From: Kocuria flava
Lineage (GTDB): Bacteria > Actinomycetota > Actinomycetes > Actinomycetales > Micrococcaceae
Direction: 5' to 3'
NCBI RefSeq assembly: GCF_001482365.1
Contig: NZ_CP013254.1
Span: forward strand, 992,001-1,056,000
Length of the DNA stretch: 64,000 bases
The notes under the pieces were generated by a model that did no database searches, had not been told where the DNA came from, and saw nothing but the letters and a program-made list of their open reading frames with translations. Below are positions 51,153-58,501 of this stretch, piece after piece (the stretch's first letter is position 1; each line of letters starts with the position of its first letter). A program made the translations under genes and the position numbers.

Positions 51153-51775
51153 CGGGCGTGCGGGTGCTGCTGGTCGACGACCACCCCGTGGTCCGGGCCG
51201 GGCTGCGCGCCGTGCTCGAGGGCGCCGGCGGGGTCACGGTCGTCGCCGAGGCCGCCGACGGTGCGGAGGCGCTCGCGGTCCTCGCCGCCGCGGACCCGCC
51301 CGTGGACGCGGTCGTCATGGACCTGCAGATGGGCCCCGGCATGGACGGGATCGAGGCCACCCGCCGGATCTCCGCCGCCGGCGGGCCGCCGGTGCTGGTC
51401 CTGACCACCTACGACACCGAGGCGGACGTCGTCGCCGCCATGACGGCCGGCGCCACCGGCTACCTGCTCAAGGACGCCCCGCCCGAGGCCGTGCGGGAGG
51501 CCGTGCAGGCGGCCGCGGCCGGGCGCCCCGTGCTCTCGCCCGCGGTCACCGCCCGGCTCGTGCACCGGCTGGGCGCCCCGGCCACGGCCCTGACCGGCCG
51601 GGAGATCGAGATCCTGCGGCGGCTGGCCACCGGGGCGACCAACCGCGAGCTGGCCCGGGCCCTGTTCATCTCCGAGGCCACGGTCAAGACCCACCTCGTG
51701 CACATCTACGACAAGCTCGGGGTCGACAACCGCACCCGGGCGGTCGACCGCGCCCGCGCCGAGCGGATCATCTGA
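51149..51775 (+). CDS. LuxR/NarL-family response regulator
   Basis: 208 aa. The receiver domain (1-120) has acidic residues at 10-11, phosphoacceptor Asp58 in VVMDLQM, and the switch residues. The LuxR helix-turn-helix covers about 142-205 (LTGREIEILRRLATGATNRELARALFISEATVKTHL). GTG overlaps the kinase stop as GTGA. Cognate partner of the preceding kinase. Confidence 0.94.
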   Translation: MTGVRVLLVDDHPVVRAGLRAVLEGAGGVTVVAEAADGAEALAVLAAADPPVDAVVMDLQMGPGMDGIEATRRISAAGGPPVLVLTTYDTEADVVAAMTAGATGYLLKDAPPEAVREAVQAAAAGRPVLSPAVTARLVHRLGAPATALTGREIEILRRLATGATNRELARALFISEATVKTHLVHIYDKLGVDNRTRAVDRARAERII

Positions 51776-51825
51776 GGACCCCCGCCCACGGCCGGGCGGA
51801 CGACGACGGGGCGGGTGCGGGCCGG

Positions 51826-52699
51826 TCAGGCGCGGGCGCGCCGGCGCACGAGGACGGTCGCGGCGGCCGCGAGCAGGAGGCCGCCCGCACCGGCGACCAG
51901 GAGCGGGGTCCCCGAGGACCGCGCGTCGGCGGCCGTCTGGACGTCGAAGCCGGGGTTGACCGCCTCCGGGTGCGGCCGGGGCCTGCTCGACCGGGGCGGG
52001 GACCACCGGCGCGGCCTCGACCGGGGCGGGGGCGGCCACGGGTGCTTCCACGGCCGGGGCGGGGGCGGCCACGGGTGCTTCCACGGCCGGGGCGGGCGCC
52101 ACCGGGGCCGGTGCAGCCGGGACGGGCGCGGCCGGGGCGGACCCGCAGGCCAGCGCGGCCTGCTCGAGCAGCCCCGCCAGCTGCGCGGCCGTGGCCTGGT
52201 CGATCCCCAGCTGGGCGAGCAGGCCGTCGAGGACCACGGTGGACTCGGCCACCGCCTGCTGCGCGGCGGCGGGGTCCACGCCCTCGAGCGCGGTGCCCAG
52301 CCGGGCGTCGAGCTCGGCCAGGCGCGCCTCGGCGGCCGCGACGGCCGCCGGGTCCCCGGACTCCTGGGCCAGCGCCAGCTGCTGGGCGGCCTGCTCCAGC
52401 TCCTGCAGGCTCGGCCCGCCGGCGCCGCCGACCAGGGCGGCGTACCGGGCCTCGGCGGCGGCGACGGCCTCGGCGGAGAGCTCCACCTGGGCCAGGGCCT
52501 GAGGGGTGATGCCGGTGCCGGCCACGGCCGTCTCGAAGGCGGCGGTGGCCTCGGGGCAGGCGGGCGTGCCCGGGGCGGCCGAGGCCGCGGGGCCGCCCGC
52601 GACGAGGCTCCCGGCCAGCAGGGCGGCCGTGGTGGAGGCGGTGGCCCAGCGGCGTGCCGGGCGGCGGGCGGGGCGTGGCTCGGGGGTGGCAGTCGTCAT
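51826..52699 (-). pseudogene. Secreted wall-associated protein with Ala/Pro repeats, frameshifted near its end
   Basis: From ATG 52699: signal peptide (cleavage near AASA-AP, residue 41), a helical Ala/Glu/Gln-rich domain (about 45-190) and an Ala-Pro-Val repeat region. The frame then runs off into Arg/Pro nonsense. In the neighbouring frame a proper end is present, reading EAVNPGFDVQTAADARSSG, a hydrophobic segment and a final RRRARA, stopping at 51826. Removing one base near 51968-51970 joins both parts into 290 aa. The end looks like a membrane/wall anchor although no LPxTG is seen. Real mutation or sequence error. Confidence 0.75.
52023..52088. repeat. Two tandem 33-bp units inside the Ala/Pro-rich region
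   Basis: Two identical 33-bp units (52023-52055 and 52056-52088) plus a partial third encode the repeat APAPAVEAPVA on the leftward strand. Such repeats expand and contract easily by slippage. Confidence 0.85.
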
Positions 52700-52995
52700 C
52701 GCGTCCGGATCTCCGATCGTCGTGCCCTGCGGGCGCTTCCCGCGGGGGCCGTGCCAGCGCGCGGGCGGGCCGGGCTCCTCCGGGCGGAGGGGACGGGGCC
52801 GTCCCGCGTGGTCCCCGGGGCGTGCGCGGGCCCGTGGAGCTGCCTGGAGCCCGGACGGGACCGGAGGACCGCTGCTGGGCTCAAGCTACGCACCCGTAGG
52901 TTCCGCTGACCAGCACCAGTTGTGCGGACAGGGGCGCGGACGTGCGGCCGGGGCTGCCGGTCGGGGTGCGGGCGGCGGGGTGCCCGCCGGCCGGG
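52700..52995. other. 296-bp gap between wall-protein gene and CstB-like gene
   Basis: Holds the upstream region of the wall-protein gene (leftward). A leftward TAGCTT (52883-52888) could be a -10, without a good -35. No repeats, RNA genes or clear terminator were found. Confidence 0.4.
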
Positions 52996-54405
52996 TCAGC
53001 GCACGGAGGCGGTCTCCAGGGCGCCCTGGCGGGCCAGCCAGCCCGCGTAGCTGCCGTCGAGCTCGACCACGTCGAAGCCCTCGTGGCGCAGGGTCGAGGC
53101 GACCACGGAGCTGCGCATGCCGCTCTGGCAGTAGGTCACGATCGTGCCCTCGGCCGGGAGGCCGTCCAGGTTCCACAGGACCCGGCCGCCGTGCAGCTGG
53201 GTGGCGCCGGGGACGGCGCCCGCGGCGTGCTCGCTCTTGGCGCGCACGTCGAGCAGCAGGGCCTTCTCGAAGGACTCCACCTCCTCGGGCCGGACCAGCC
53301 GCGGGGTCTCCTGCGGCAGGCCCTCGAGGCCGGTCACGTAGCCGGCCACGGCGTCGATGCCCACGCGGACCAGGTGGTCCCAGTACTCCTGGGCGGCCTC
53401 CTGGCCGTCGGCCAGCAGCACGAGCGGGCGGGCGTCGCGCTCCGGGTCCACGGCCCAGGCGGCGTAGGTCGCCACGGAGCCGCCGGCCGGGACGTTGAGG
53501 GCGCCGGCCACGGTGCCCTCGTGCACCACCGCGGCGGGGCGGGTGTCCACGAAGGTCACGGTCCCGGCCCCGAGGTCGGCGGCGACCTGCTCGGCGGGCA
53601 GCTCCTGCAGCGGGGCGCGCTCGCCCATCACGGCCGGGCCCTGCCGATTCTGCCGCTTCATGCGGCCGAAGTAGAACGGGGCGTCCGGCTGGCCCTCGAG
53701 CAGCTCGTCGATGAAGCCCTGCTCGTCGCCGGAGGCGACGTAGTGGCCCCACCAGGAGTACAGGCGCTCGTAGCCCACGGTGGTCGAGGGGATGGCGCCC
53801 AGGGCCTTGCCGCAGGCGGAGCCGGCGCCGTGGCCCGGGTAGACCTGGACGTGGTCGGGCAGGGTCAGGAACTTCTCCCGGAGGCTGCGGAACATCTGCT
53901 GGGCGCCCAGGAAGCGGGTGTCCACGCCCCCGGCCGCCTCGTCGAGCAGGTCCGGGCGGCCGAGGTCGCCGGAGAAGACGAAGTCGCCGGTGAGCATGTA
54001 GCCGGGCTGGTCGCTGAACGCGCCGTCGGTCACGAGGAAGGACAGGTGCTCCGGGGTGTGCCCGGGGGTGTGCACCGCCTCGACCACGATGTTGCCGATG
54101 CGGATCTCGTCGCCGTCGTGCAGGCGCTCGGCCTCGAACTCGTACTGCCAGTCCGGCCCGCCCTCGGCGGAGACGTGCATGGTGGCGCCGGTGGCGGCGG
54201 CCAGCTCGCGGGTGCCGGAGAGGTAGTCGGCGTGGATGTGGGTCTCGGTGACGGCCGTGATCCGCATGCCGTTCCTGGCCGCGAGGTCCAGGTAGACCTG
54301 GATGTCGCGGCGGGGGTCGACCACGACCGCCTCGGCCTTGCGCTGGCAGCCGATGAAGTAGCTCGCCTGGGCCAGGTCCTCGTCGTAGATGCGCTCGAGC
54401 AGCAT
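52996..54405 (-). CDS. Persulfide dioxygenase-rhodanese fusion, CstB-like
   Basis: 469 aa. An N-terminal metallo-beta-lactamase domain (1-240) carries iron ligands in THIHAD (His56, His58, Asp60), TPGHTPEH (His116), Asp141 and GHG (His192), and a Cys198 in GSACGK as in CstB. A first rhodanese-like module (about 265-350) lacks a catalytic Cys. The second (about 370-465) has the active loop CQSGMRS with Cys426. CstB oxidises low-molecular-weight persulfides and sulfite to thiosulfate, protecting from sulfide. Two CsoR/CstR-type operators precede it. Confidence 0.92.
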   Translation of the reverse strand: MLLERIYDEDLAQASYFIGCQRKAEAVVVDPRRDIQVYLDLAARNGMRITAVTETHIHADYLSGTRELAAATGATMHVSAEGGPDWQYEFEAERLHDGDEIRIGNIVVEAVHTPGHTPEHLSFLVTDGAFSDQPGYMLTGDFVFSGDLGRPDLLDEAAGGVDTRFLGAQQMFRSLREKFLTLPDHVQVYPGHGAGSACGKALGAIPSTTVGYERLYSWWGHYVASGDEQGFIDELLEGQPDAPFYFGRMKRQNRQGPAVMGERAPLQELPAEQVAADLGAGTVTFVDTRPAAVVHEGTVAGALNVPAGGSVATYAAWAVDPERDARPLVLLADGQEAAQEYWDHLVRVGIDAVAGYVTGLEGLPQETPRLVRPEEVESFEKALLLDVRAKSEHAAGAVPGATQLHGGRVLWNLDGLPAEGTIVTYCQSGMRSSVVASTLRHEGFDVVELDGSYAGWLARQGALETASVR

Positions 54406-54480
54406 GGTTGTCTCCTTCGCGGGGTGCGGGGTTCTCGGTGCTCCCGGAGGGGTTCCCCGGTCGCTTCGAGTACTACGGTA

Positions 54481-54496
54481 ATACCCCCTAGGGTAT
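54481..54496. promoter_or_regulatory. CsoR/CstR-type operator, site 1
   Basis: ATACCCCCTAGGGTAT, a near-perfect palindrome of the ATACCC-GGGTAT type bound by CsoR-family repressors (CstR for persulfide, CsoR for copper). It is 75 bp upstream of the CstB-like gene. Confidence 0.75.
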
Positions 54497-54503
54497 GACG
54501 CAA

Positions 54504-54519
54504 GTACCCCCTGGGGTAT
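54504..54519. promoter_or_regulatory. CsoR/CstR-type operator, site 2
   Basis: GTACCCCCTGGGGTAT, the second copy, 23 bp from the first (centre to centre). Tandem sites support cooperative repression. No csoR/cstR gene is in the window, so the regulator must act from elsewhere. Confidence 0.7.
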
Positions 54520-54541
54520 CCCTTTCCGGGCGGTCCCGGCC

Positions 54542-55672
54542 TCAGCGCCGGAGCGCCCCGTGCCGCTCGACCGCCGACCGGTAGTGACCCACGAGGGTCT
54601 CGGTCGCGGCGCGCCAGTCCAGCGTCCGGGCCTCCGCGCGGCCGGCGGCGCCCATCCGCGCCCGCAGCCCGTCGTCGTCGAGCAGCCGGGCGAGCGCGGC
54701 CGTCAGCTCCTGCGGCCGTCCCGGGTCCACCAGCAGCCCCGTCCGCCCGTCGTCGACGGCGAAGGGGATCCCGCCCGCCCGGGCGCCCACCACGGGCACC
54801 CCGCTGGCCAGGGACTCCAGGGCCACGAGCCCGAGGGTCTCGGTCGTCGAGGGGAACGCGAGGACGTCCGCGCTGGCGTAGGCGGCCGCGAGCTCCTCCC
54901 CGGCCAGGGGGCCGGTGAACACGACCGGCAGACCGGCGAAGGCCCGCTCCAGGGCCGCCCGGTGCGGGCCGGTGCCCACGAGGGCGAGCCGGGTCCCCGG
55001 CAGCCGCCGCAGGGGCTCGCGCAGCGCCTCGAGGTTCTTCTCGCGCGAGAGCCGGCCCACCGCGAGCACGAGCCGCTCCCGCGGGTGCCCGCCGGTCAGC
55101 CGCTCGCGCACCGCCGGGTGGGCCCGGTTCGGGCGGAACAGGACGGTGTCCACGCCCTTGGGCCACAGGAGGGGCTCGCGCACCCCCAGCGCGGCGGCCC
55201 GCTCGAGCATCGGCGCGGAGGTGCACAGGTTGACCTGCGCCGCGTTGTGCGTCGTGCGGATCCACCGCTCGGCGGTCCCGCGCAGGGCCCCGAGCCCCAG
55301 GGCGTCCATGTACTGCGGGACGTCCGTGTGGAAGGACGCGAGCAGCGGCAGCCGCCGGCGCCGGGCCGAGAGCGCGCCCCAGGCGCCGAACCACACCGGG
55401 TTCACCGCGTGCACCACGTCGGGGCGGAAGGCCGTGACGGCCCGCTCGGCGCGCGGTCCGGGCAGCCCGGCCCGCAGGTCCGGGTACCAGGGGAACGCCA
55501 GCGACGGGGCGCGGACCACCCGGTGCGGACCCCAGCGCCGCGGCGGGCGTCCCGGGGTGACCACGAGCACCTCGTGGCCGAGCTCCCCGAGCTGCTCCAG
55601 GGTGCGCAGCAGGCGGGTGACGACCCCGTCCACGTGGGGGGCGAAGACGTCCGTGTAGAGCGCGACCCGCAT
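54542..55672 (-). CDS. GT-B glycosyltransferase, SqdX-like (GT4 family)
   Basis: 376 aa. N-terminal MRVALYTDVFAPHVDGVVTRL, a middle LLASFHTDVPQYMDALGLG, then AVGRLSREKNLEAL and ETLGLVALESLASGVPVVG, the retaining GT4 nucleotide-sugar site. Homologues next to sqdB are the sulfoquinovosyl-diacylglycerol synthase (SqdX), which transfers sulfoquinovose to diacylglycerol at the membrane; close relatives are mannosyltransferases. It starts 5 bp after the sqdB stop, which supports the sulfolipid role. Confidence 0.85.
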   Translation of the reverse strand: MRVALYTDVFAPHVDGVVTRLLRTLEQLGELGHEVLVVTPGRPPRRWGPHRVVRAPSLAFPWYPDLRAGLPGPRAERAVTAFRPDVVHAVNPVWFGAWGALSARRRRLPLLASFHTDVPQYMDALGLGALRGTAERWIRTTHNAAQVNLCTSAPMLERAAALGVREPLLWPKGVDTVLFRPNRAHPAVRERLTGGHPRERLVLAVGRLSREKNLEALREPLRRLPGTRLALVGTGPHRAALERAFAGLPVVFTGPLAGEELAAAYASADVLAFPSTTETLGLVALESLASGVPVVGARAGGIPFAVDDGRTGLLVDPGRPQELTAALARLLDDDGLRARMGAAGRAEARTLDWRAATETLVGHYRSAVERHGALRR

Positions 55673-55677
55673 CCGGG

Positions 55678-56889
55678 TCAGGCGCCGACGCGCGCGGCGG
55701 GACGCCGGGCGGGCAGGCCGGGGCTGCGGTGCCGGTTCCACACGGCGGTCGCCGGGATCCGCTGGGGGTCCACGCGGTCGGCGTAGCGCACCGCCGTCTG
55801 TTCGATCTCCAGCAGCAGGCCCGCCGAGAGCGTGGTCGGCTCCAGGCCCAGGTCCAGGAACGCGTCGTTGACCACGTGCAGGTCGTTCTCCGCGGCCTCC
55901 TGGCGCGGGTTGGGCACGCGTTCCACCTCGGCGCCGGTCAGCTCCGCCACGAGGCGGGCGAGGTCGCGGACCCGGTGGGTCTCGGTCATCTGGTTGAAGA
56001 TCTTCACCCGGTCCCCGGCCGCCGGCGGGTGGGCCAGGGCCAGCTCCACGCACCGGACCGTGTCCTGGAGGTGGATGAACGCCCGGGTCTGCCCGCCCGT
56101 GCCGTGCACGGTCAGGGGGTGGCCCACCGCGGCCTGGACGAGGAAGCGGTTGAGCACGGTCCCGTAGTCGCCGTCGTAGTCGAAGCGGTTGACGAGCCGG
56201 TCGTCGAGGGCGGTCTCGGCGGTGGCGGTGCCCCACACGATGCCCTGGTGGAGGTCGGTGACGCGCACGCCGTCGTTCTTGGCGTAGAACGCGAACAGCG
56301 TCTGGTCCAGCACCTTCGTCATGTGGTAGACCGACCCCGGGCTGGCGGGGTAGAGGATCTGCTGCGGCACGGGGCCGTCCGGGCCGTGCACCTCGACGTC
56401 GAGGTAGCCCTCCGGGATGCGCATCCTCGCCGTGCCGTACCCGTAGACGCCCATGGTCCCGAGGTGGACCACGTGCACGTCCAGGCCCGACTCCACCACG
56501 GCGGCGAGCACGTTGTGGGTGGCGTTGACGTTGTTGTCCACGGTGTAGCGCTTGTGCCCGGGCGAGCGCATCGAGTACGGGGCGGCGCGCTGCTCGGCGA
56601 AGTGGACCAGGGCGTCCGGGCGCTCGGTGACGAGCAGGTCCACGAACGCCTCGTAGTCGCGCGAGAGGTCCAGGTGCGCGAAGCCGATCCGCCGCCCGGT
56701 CCGCTCCGCCCACGCCACGCGGCGCTCGTCGAGGGAGCGCACCGGGGTGAGGGACTCCGTGCCCAGCTCCCGGTCCACGGCCCGGCGGGAGAGGTCGTCG
56801 ACCACGAGCACCTCGTGGCCGCGCGCGGACAGGTGCAGGGTGGTGGGCCAGCCGCAGAAGCCGTCGCCGCCCAGGATCGCGATCTTCAT
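55678..56889 (-). CDS. sqdB: UDP-sulfoquinovose synthase SqdB
   Basis: 403 aa extended short-chain dehydrogenase. The NAD loop is GGDGFCGWPT (7-16), a form peculiar to SqdB/SQD1. The catalytic set is Thr145, Tyr188 and Lys192 in YHMTK. YSMRSPGHKRYTVDNNVNATHN and FNQMTETHRVRDLA also match SQD1. It converts UDP-glucose and sulfite into UDP-sulfoquinovose. Middle gene of a leftward set with the SqdX-like transferase and a methyltransferase. Confidence 0.94.
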   Translation of the reverse strand: MKIAILGGDGFCGWPTTLHLSARGHEVLVVDDLSRRAVDRELGTESLTPVRSLDERRVAWAERTGRRIGFAHLDLSRDYEAFVDLLVTERPDALVHFAEQRAAPYSMRSPGHKRYTVDNNVNATHNVLAAVVESGLDVHVVHLGTMGVYGYGTARMRIPEGYLDVEVHGPDGPVPQQILYPASPGSVYHMTKVLDQTLFAFYAKNDGVRVTDLHQGIVWGTATAETALDDRLVNRFDYDGDYGTVLNRFLVQAAVGHPLTVHGTGGQTRAFIHLQDTVRCVELALAHPPAAGDRVKIFNQMTETHRVRDLARLVAELTGAEVERVPNPRQEAAENDLHVVNDAFLDLGLEPTTLSAGLLLEIEQTAVRYADRVDPQRIPATAVWNRHRSPGLPARRPAARVGA

Positions 56890-56942
56890 CCGTGCTCCGT
56901 TCCGGGAGGCGCGGGACGCCTCCCCTGGTGGTGGTTCGGTGT

Positions 56943-57708
56943 TCAGGGTGCGGGGTCCGCGTGACCGGCAGGTGAACGGGTGCGGACCAGCTGCTGGTGG
57001 GCGTAGGAGCCCGGGGTCACCGTCCAGCCCGGCCCGGCCAGGCCGGCCAGCTCGGCGGGGGAGTAGGCCCGGCGCAGGGAGCGCATCCCGTCCGTGCGCA
57101 GGAACGACCCGGGCGCCAGCGGCAGCACGCCCACCGACCACAGCCGGTGGGCGGCGGCGCTGCGCACCAGGTCGTTGTGCACCACGAGCCGGCGGGCCAG
57201 CCGCTCGGAGTCCGCCAGCAGCGCCCGCAGCGCCGGCGGGTCCAGGTGGTGCAGCAGGTGGTTGGAGACCACCACGTCGAAGCGCTCGCCCGCCTCGACC
57301 AGCTGCGCGCTCGTGACGGCCCGGAAGGACGGGGGCACCAGCCGCGGCCGTCCCGCGGCCCAGCCGCCGGGCCGTGCGCCGCGCGGCCCAGTCCTGGGCG
57401 CGCTCGTCGGGGTCCGCCCCCGTCACGCGCAGGGACACGCCGTCGCGGGCCGCCCAGGCCGTGAGCGCGCGGGCGAGGTCGCCCCCGCCGCAGCCCACGT
57501 CCAGGACGCTCAGCCGCCCCTCCCGGGCCGCCAGGGGCAGCAGCGTCCGGCGCCAGGTGCGCGCCCAGCCCGCGACCAGCCGGTTGACCAGGCCGAAGCG
57601 CGCGTACGTGCGGTGCAGCGCGGCGAGGTCGCAGGCGGGGTCGTCCATCAGCTCGGCGAGCGCGGCGTCGCGCCGCGAGAAGTCGGGGCGGGCCCTGCGT
57701 GTCGACAT
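56943..57708 (-). pseudogene. Class I SAM methyltransferase, frameshifted
   Basis: From ATG 57708 the first half reads a methyltransferase: a helical lead, then SVLDVGCGGGDLARAL (SAM motif I) and VTGADPDERA. Near 57341-57350 the frame breaks; the rest (VVVSNHLLHHLDPPALRALLADS and a C-terminal domain) continues in the adjacent frame to 56943. Deleting one base restores 254 codons. Homology of the parts and their order is clear. It sits upstream of sqdB, so lipid or quinone modification is conceivable. Real frameshift or assembly indel. Confidence 0.8.
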
Positions 57709-57905
57709 GGTCCCATCCTGGACCAGGGCGCCGGCGTGCGTGCTCGATAGACTGGCCGCCTCCGGACCCGGAGCCGTCGGAGGCCGTGCCGTCCCGGGGT
57801 GCCGGGCGGACGCGGGCGCCGGTCCCCTCGTGGGGGCCCGGCGCCGGCCGGGGTGCGCCGCTCCTCGTGGGAAGACGCTCCGTGTGCACACCAGAGAACA
57901 TCGGG

Positions 57906-57933
57906 TTCGGCACCCTGCGCAAACGTCTAGTCT
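57906..57933 (+). promoter_or_regulatory. Possible promoter of the Lrp gene
   Basis: TAGTCT (57928-57933) with a weak TTCGGC 16 bp upstream. A CTGATCAG palindrome follows at 57939-57946 and could be an autoregulatory site. Confidence 0.4.
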
Positions 57934-57988
57934 GGAACTGATCAGATCGACCAATTCGCGCCGCGGCGCGGGACGGGAAGTGGTCAGC

Positions 57989-58492
57989 ATGACGAACGAC
58001 CGGCTGGACGCCACCGACCGCAGGATCCTGGCCGCCCTCGACGAGGACCCGCGGATGACGGTGCTCGCCCTGGCCCAGCGCACGGGCCTGGCCCGCGGCA
58101 CCATCCACGCCCGCCTCGAGCGCTTCCGCGCCGGGGACGCCCTGCGCCGGCACAGCACCCGGGTGACGCCCGGGGCCCTCGGGTACGGGATGGCCGCGAG
58201 CGTGGCCGTGGAGCTGGACCAGCACCAGCTCGAGGCCGCGGTCGCCGGGCTGGAGGCCATCCCCGAGGTGATCGAGGTCTTCGCCCCGGCCGGGCAGACC
58301 GACCTGCTGTGCCGGGTCGTGGCCCGCGACCCCGACGACCTCTACCGGGTCTCCGAGGAGATCCGGCTGTGCCCGGGGATCCTGCGCACCTCCACGAGCA
58401 TGTTCCTGCGCACCGTCATCCCCTACCGGATCGCCCCGCTGATGGACCGGGACCCCGGCCCGCAGGCGCGGGGCGGTCCGGGCGGGCGGTGA
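57989..58492 (+). CDS. Lrp/AsnC family transcriptional regulator
   Basis: 167 aa. N-terminal helix-turn-helix (RLDATDRRILAALDEDPRMTVLALAQRTGLARGTIHARLERF) and C-terminal RAM ligand-binding domain (about 70-150) with the GQTDLLCRVVARD strand. Such proteins sense amino acids. It converges on ilvD (9 bp between stops), so a branched-chain amino acid role is tempting but unproven. ATG 57989 with GGGAAG. Confidence 0.92.
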   Translation: MTNDRLDATDRRILAALDEDPRMTVLALAQRTGLARGTIHARLERFRAGDALRRHSTRVTPGALGYGMAASVAVELDQHQLEAAVAGLEAIPEVIEVFAPAGQTDLLCRVVARDPDDLYRVSEEIRLCPGILRTSTSMFLRTVIPYRIAPLMDRDPGPQARGGPGGR

Positions 58493-58501
58493 CCGGGGCG
58501 C

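Noticed and set aside
52023..52088. Tandem 33-bp repeat considered as CRISPR or mobile element end
   Set aside because: Repeats are directly adjacent without spacers, in frame, and encode an Ala/Pro repeat.
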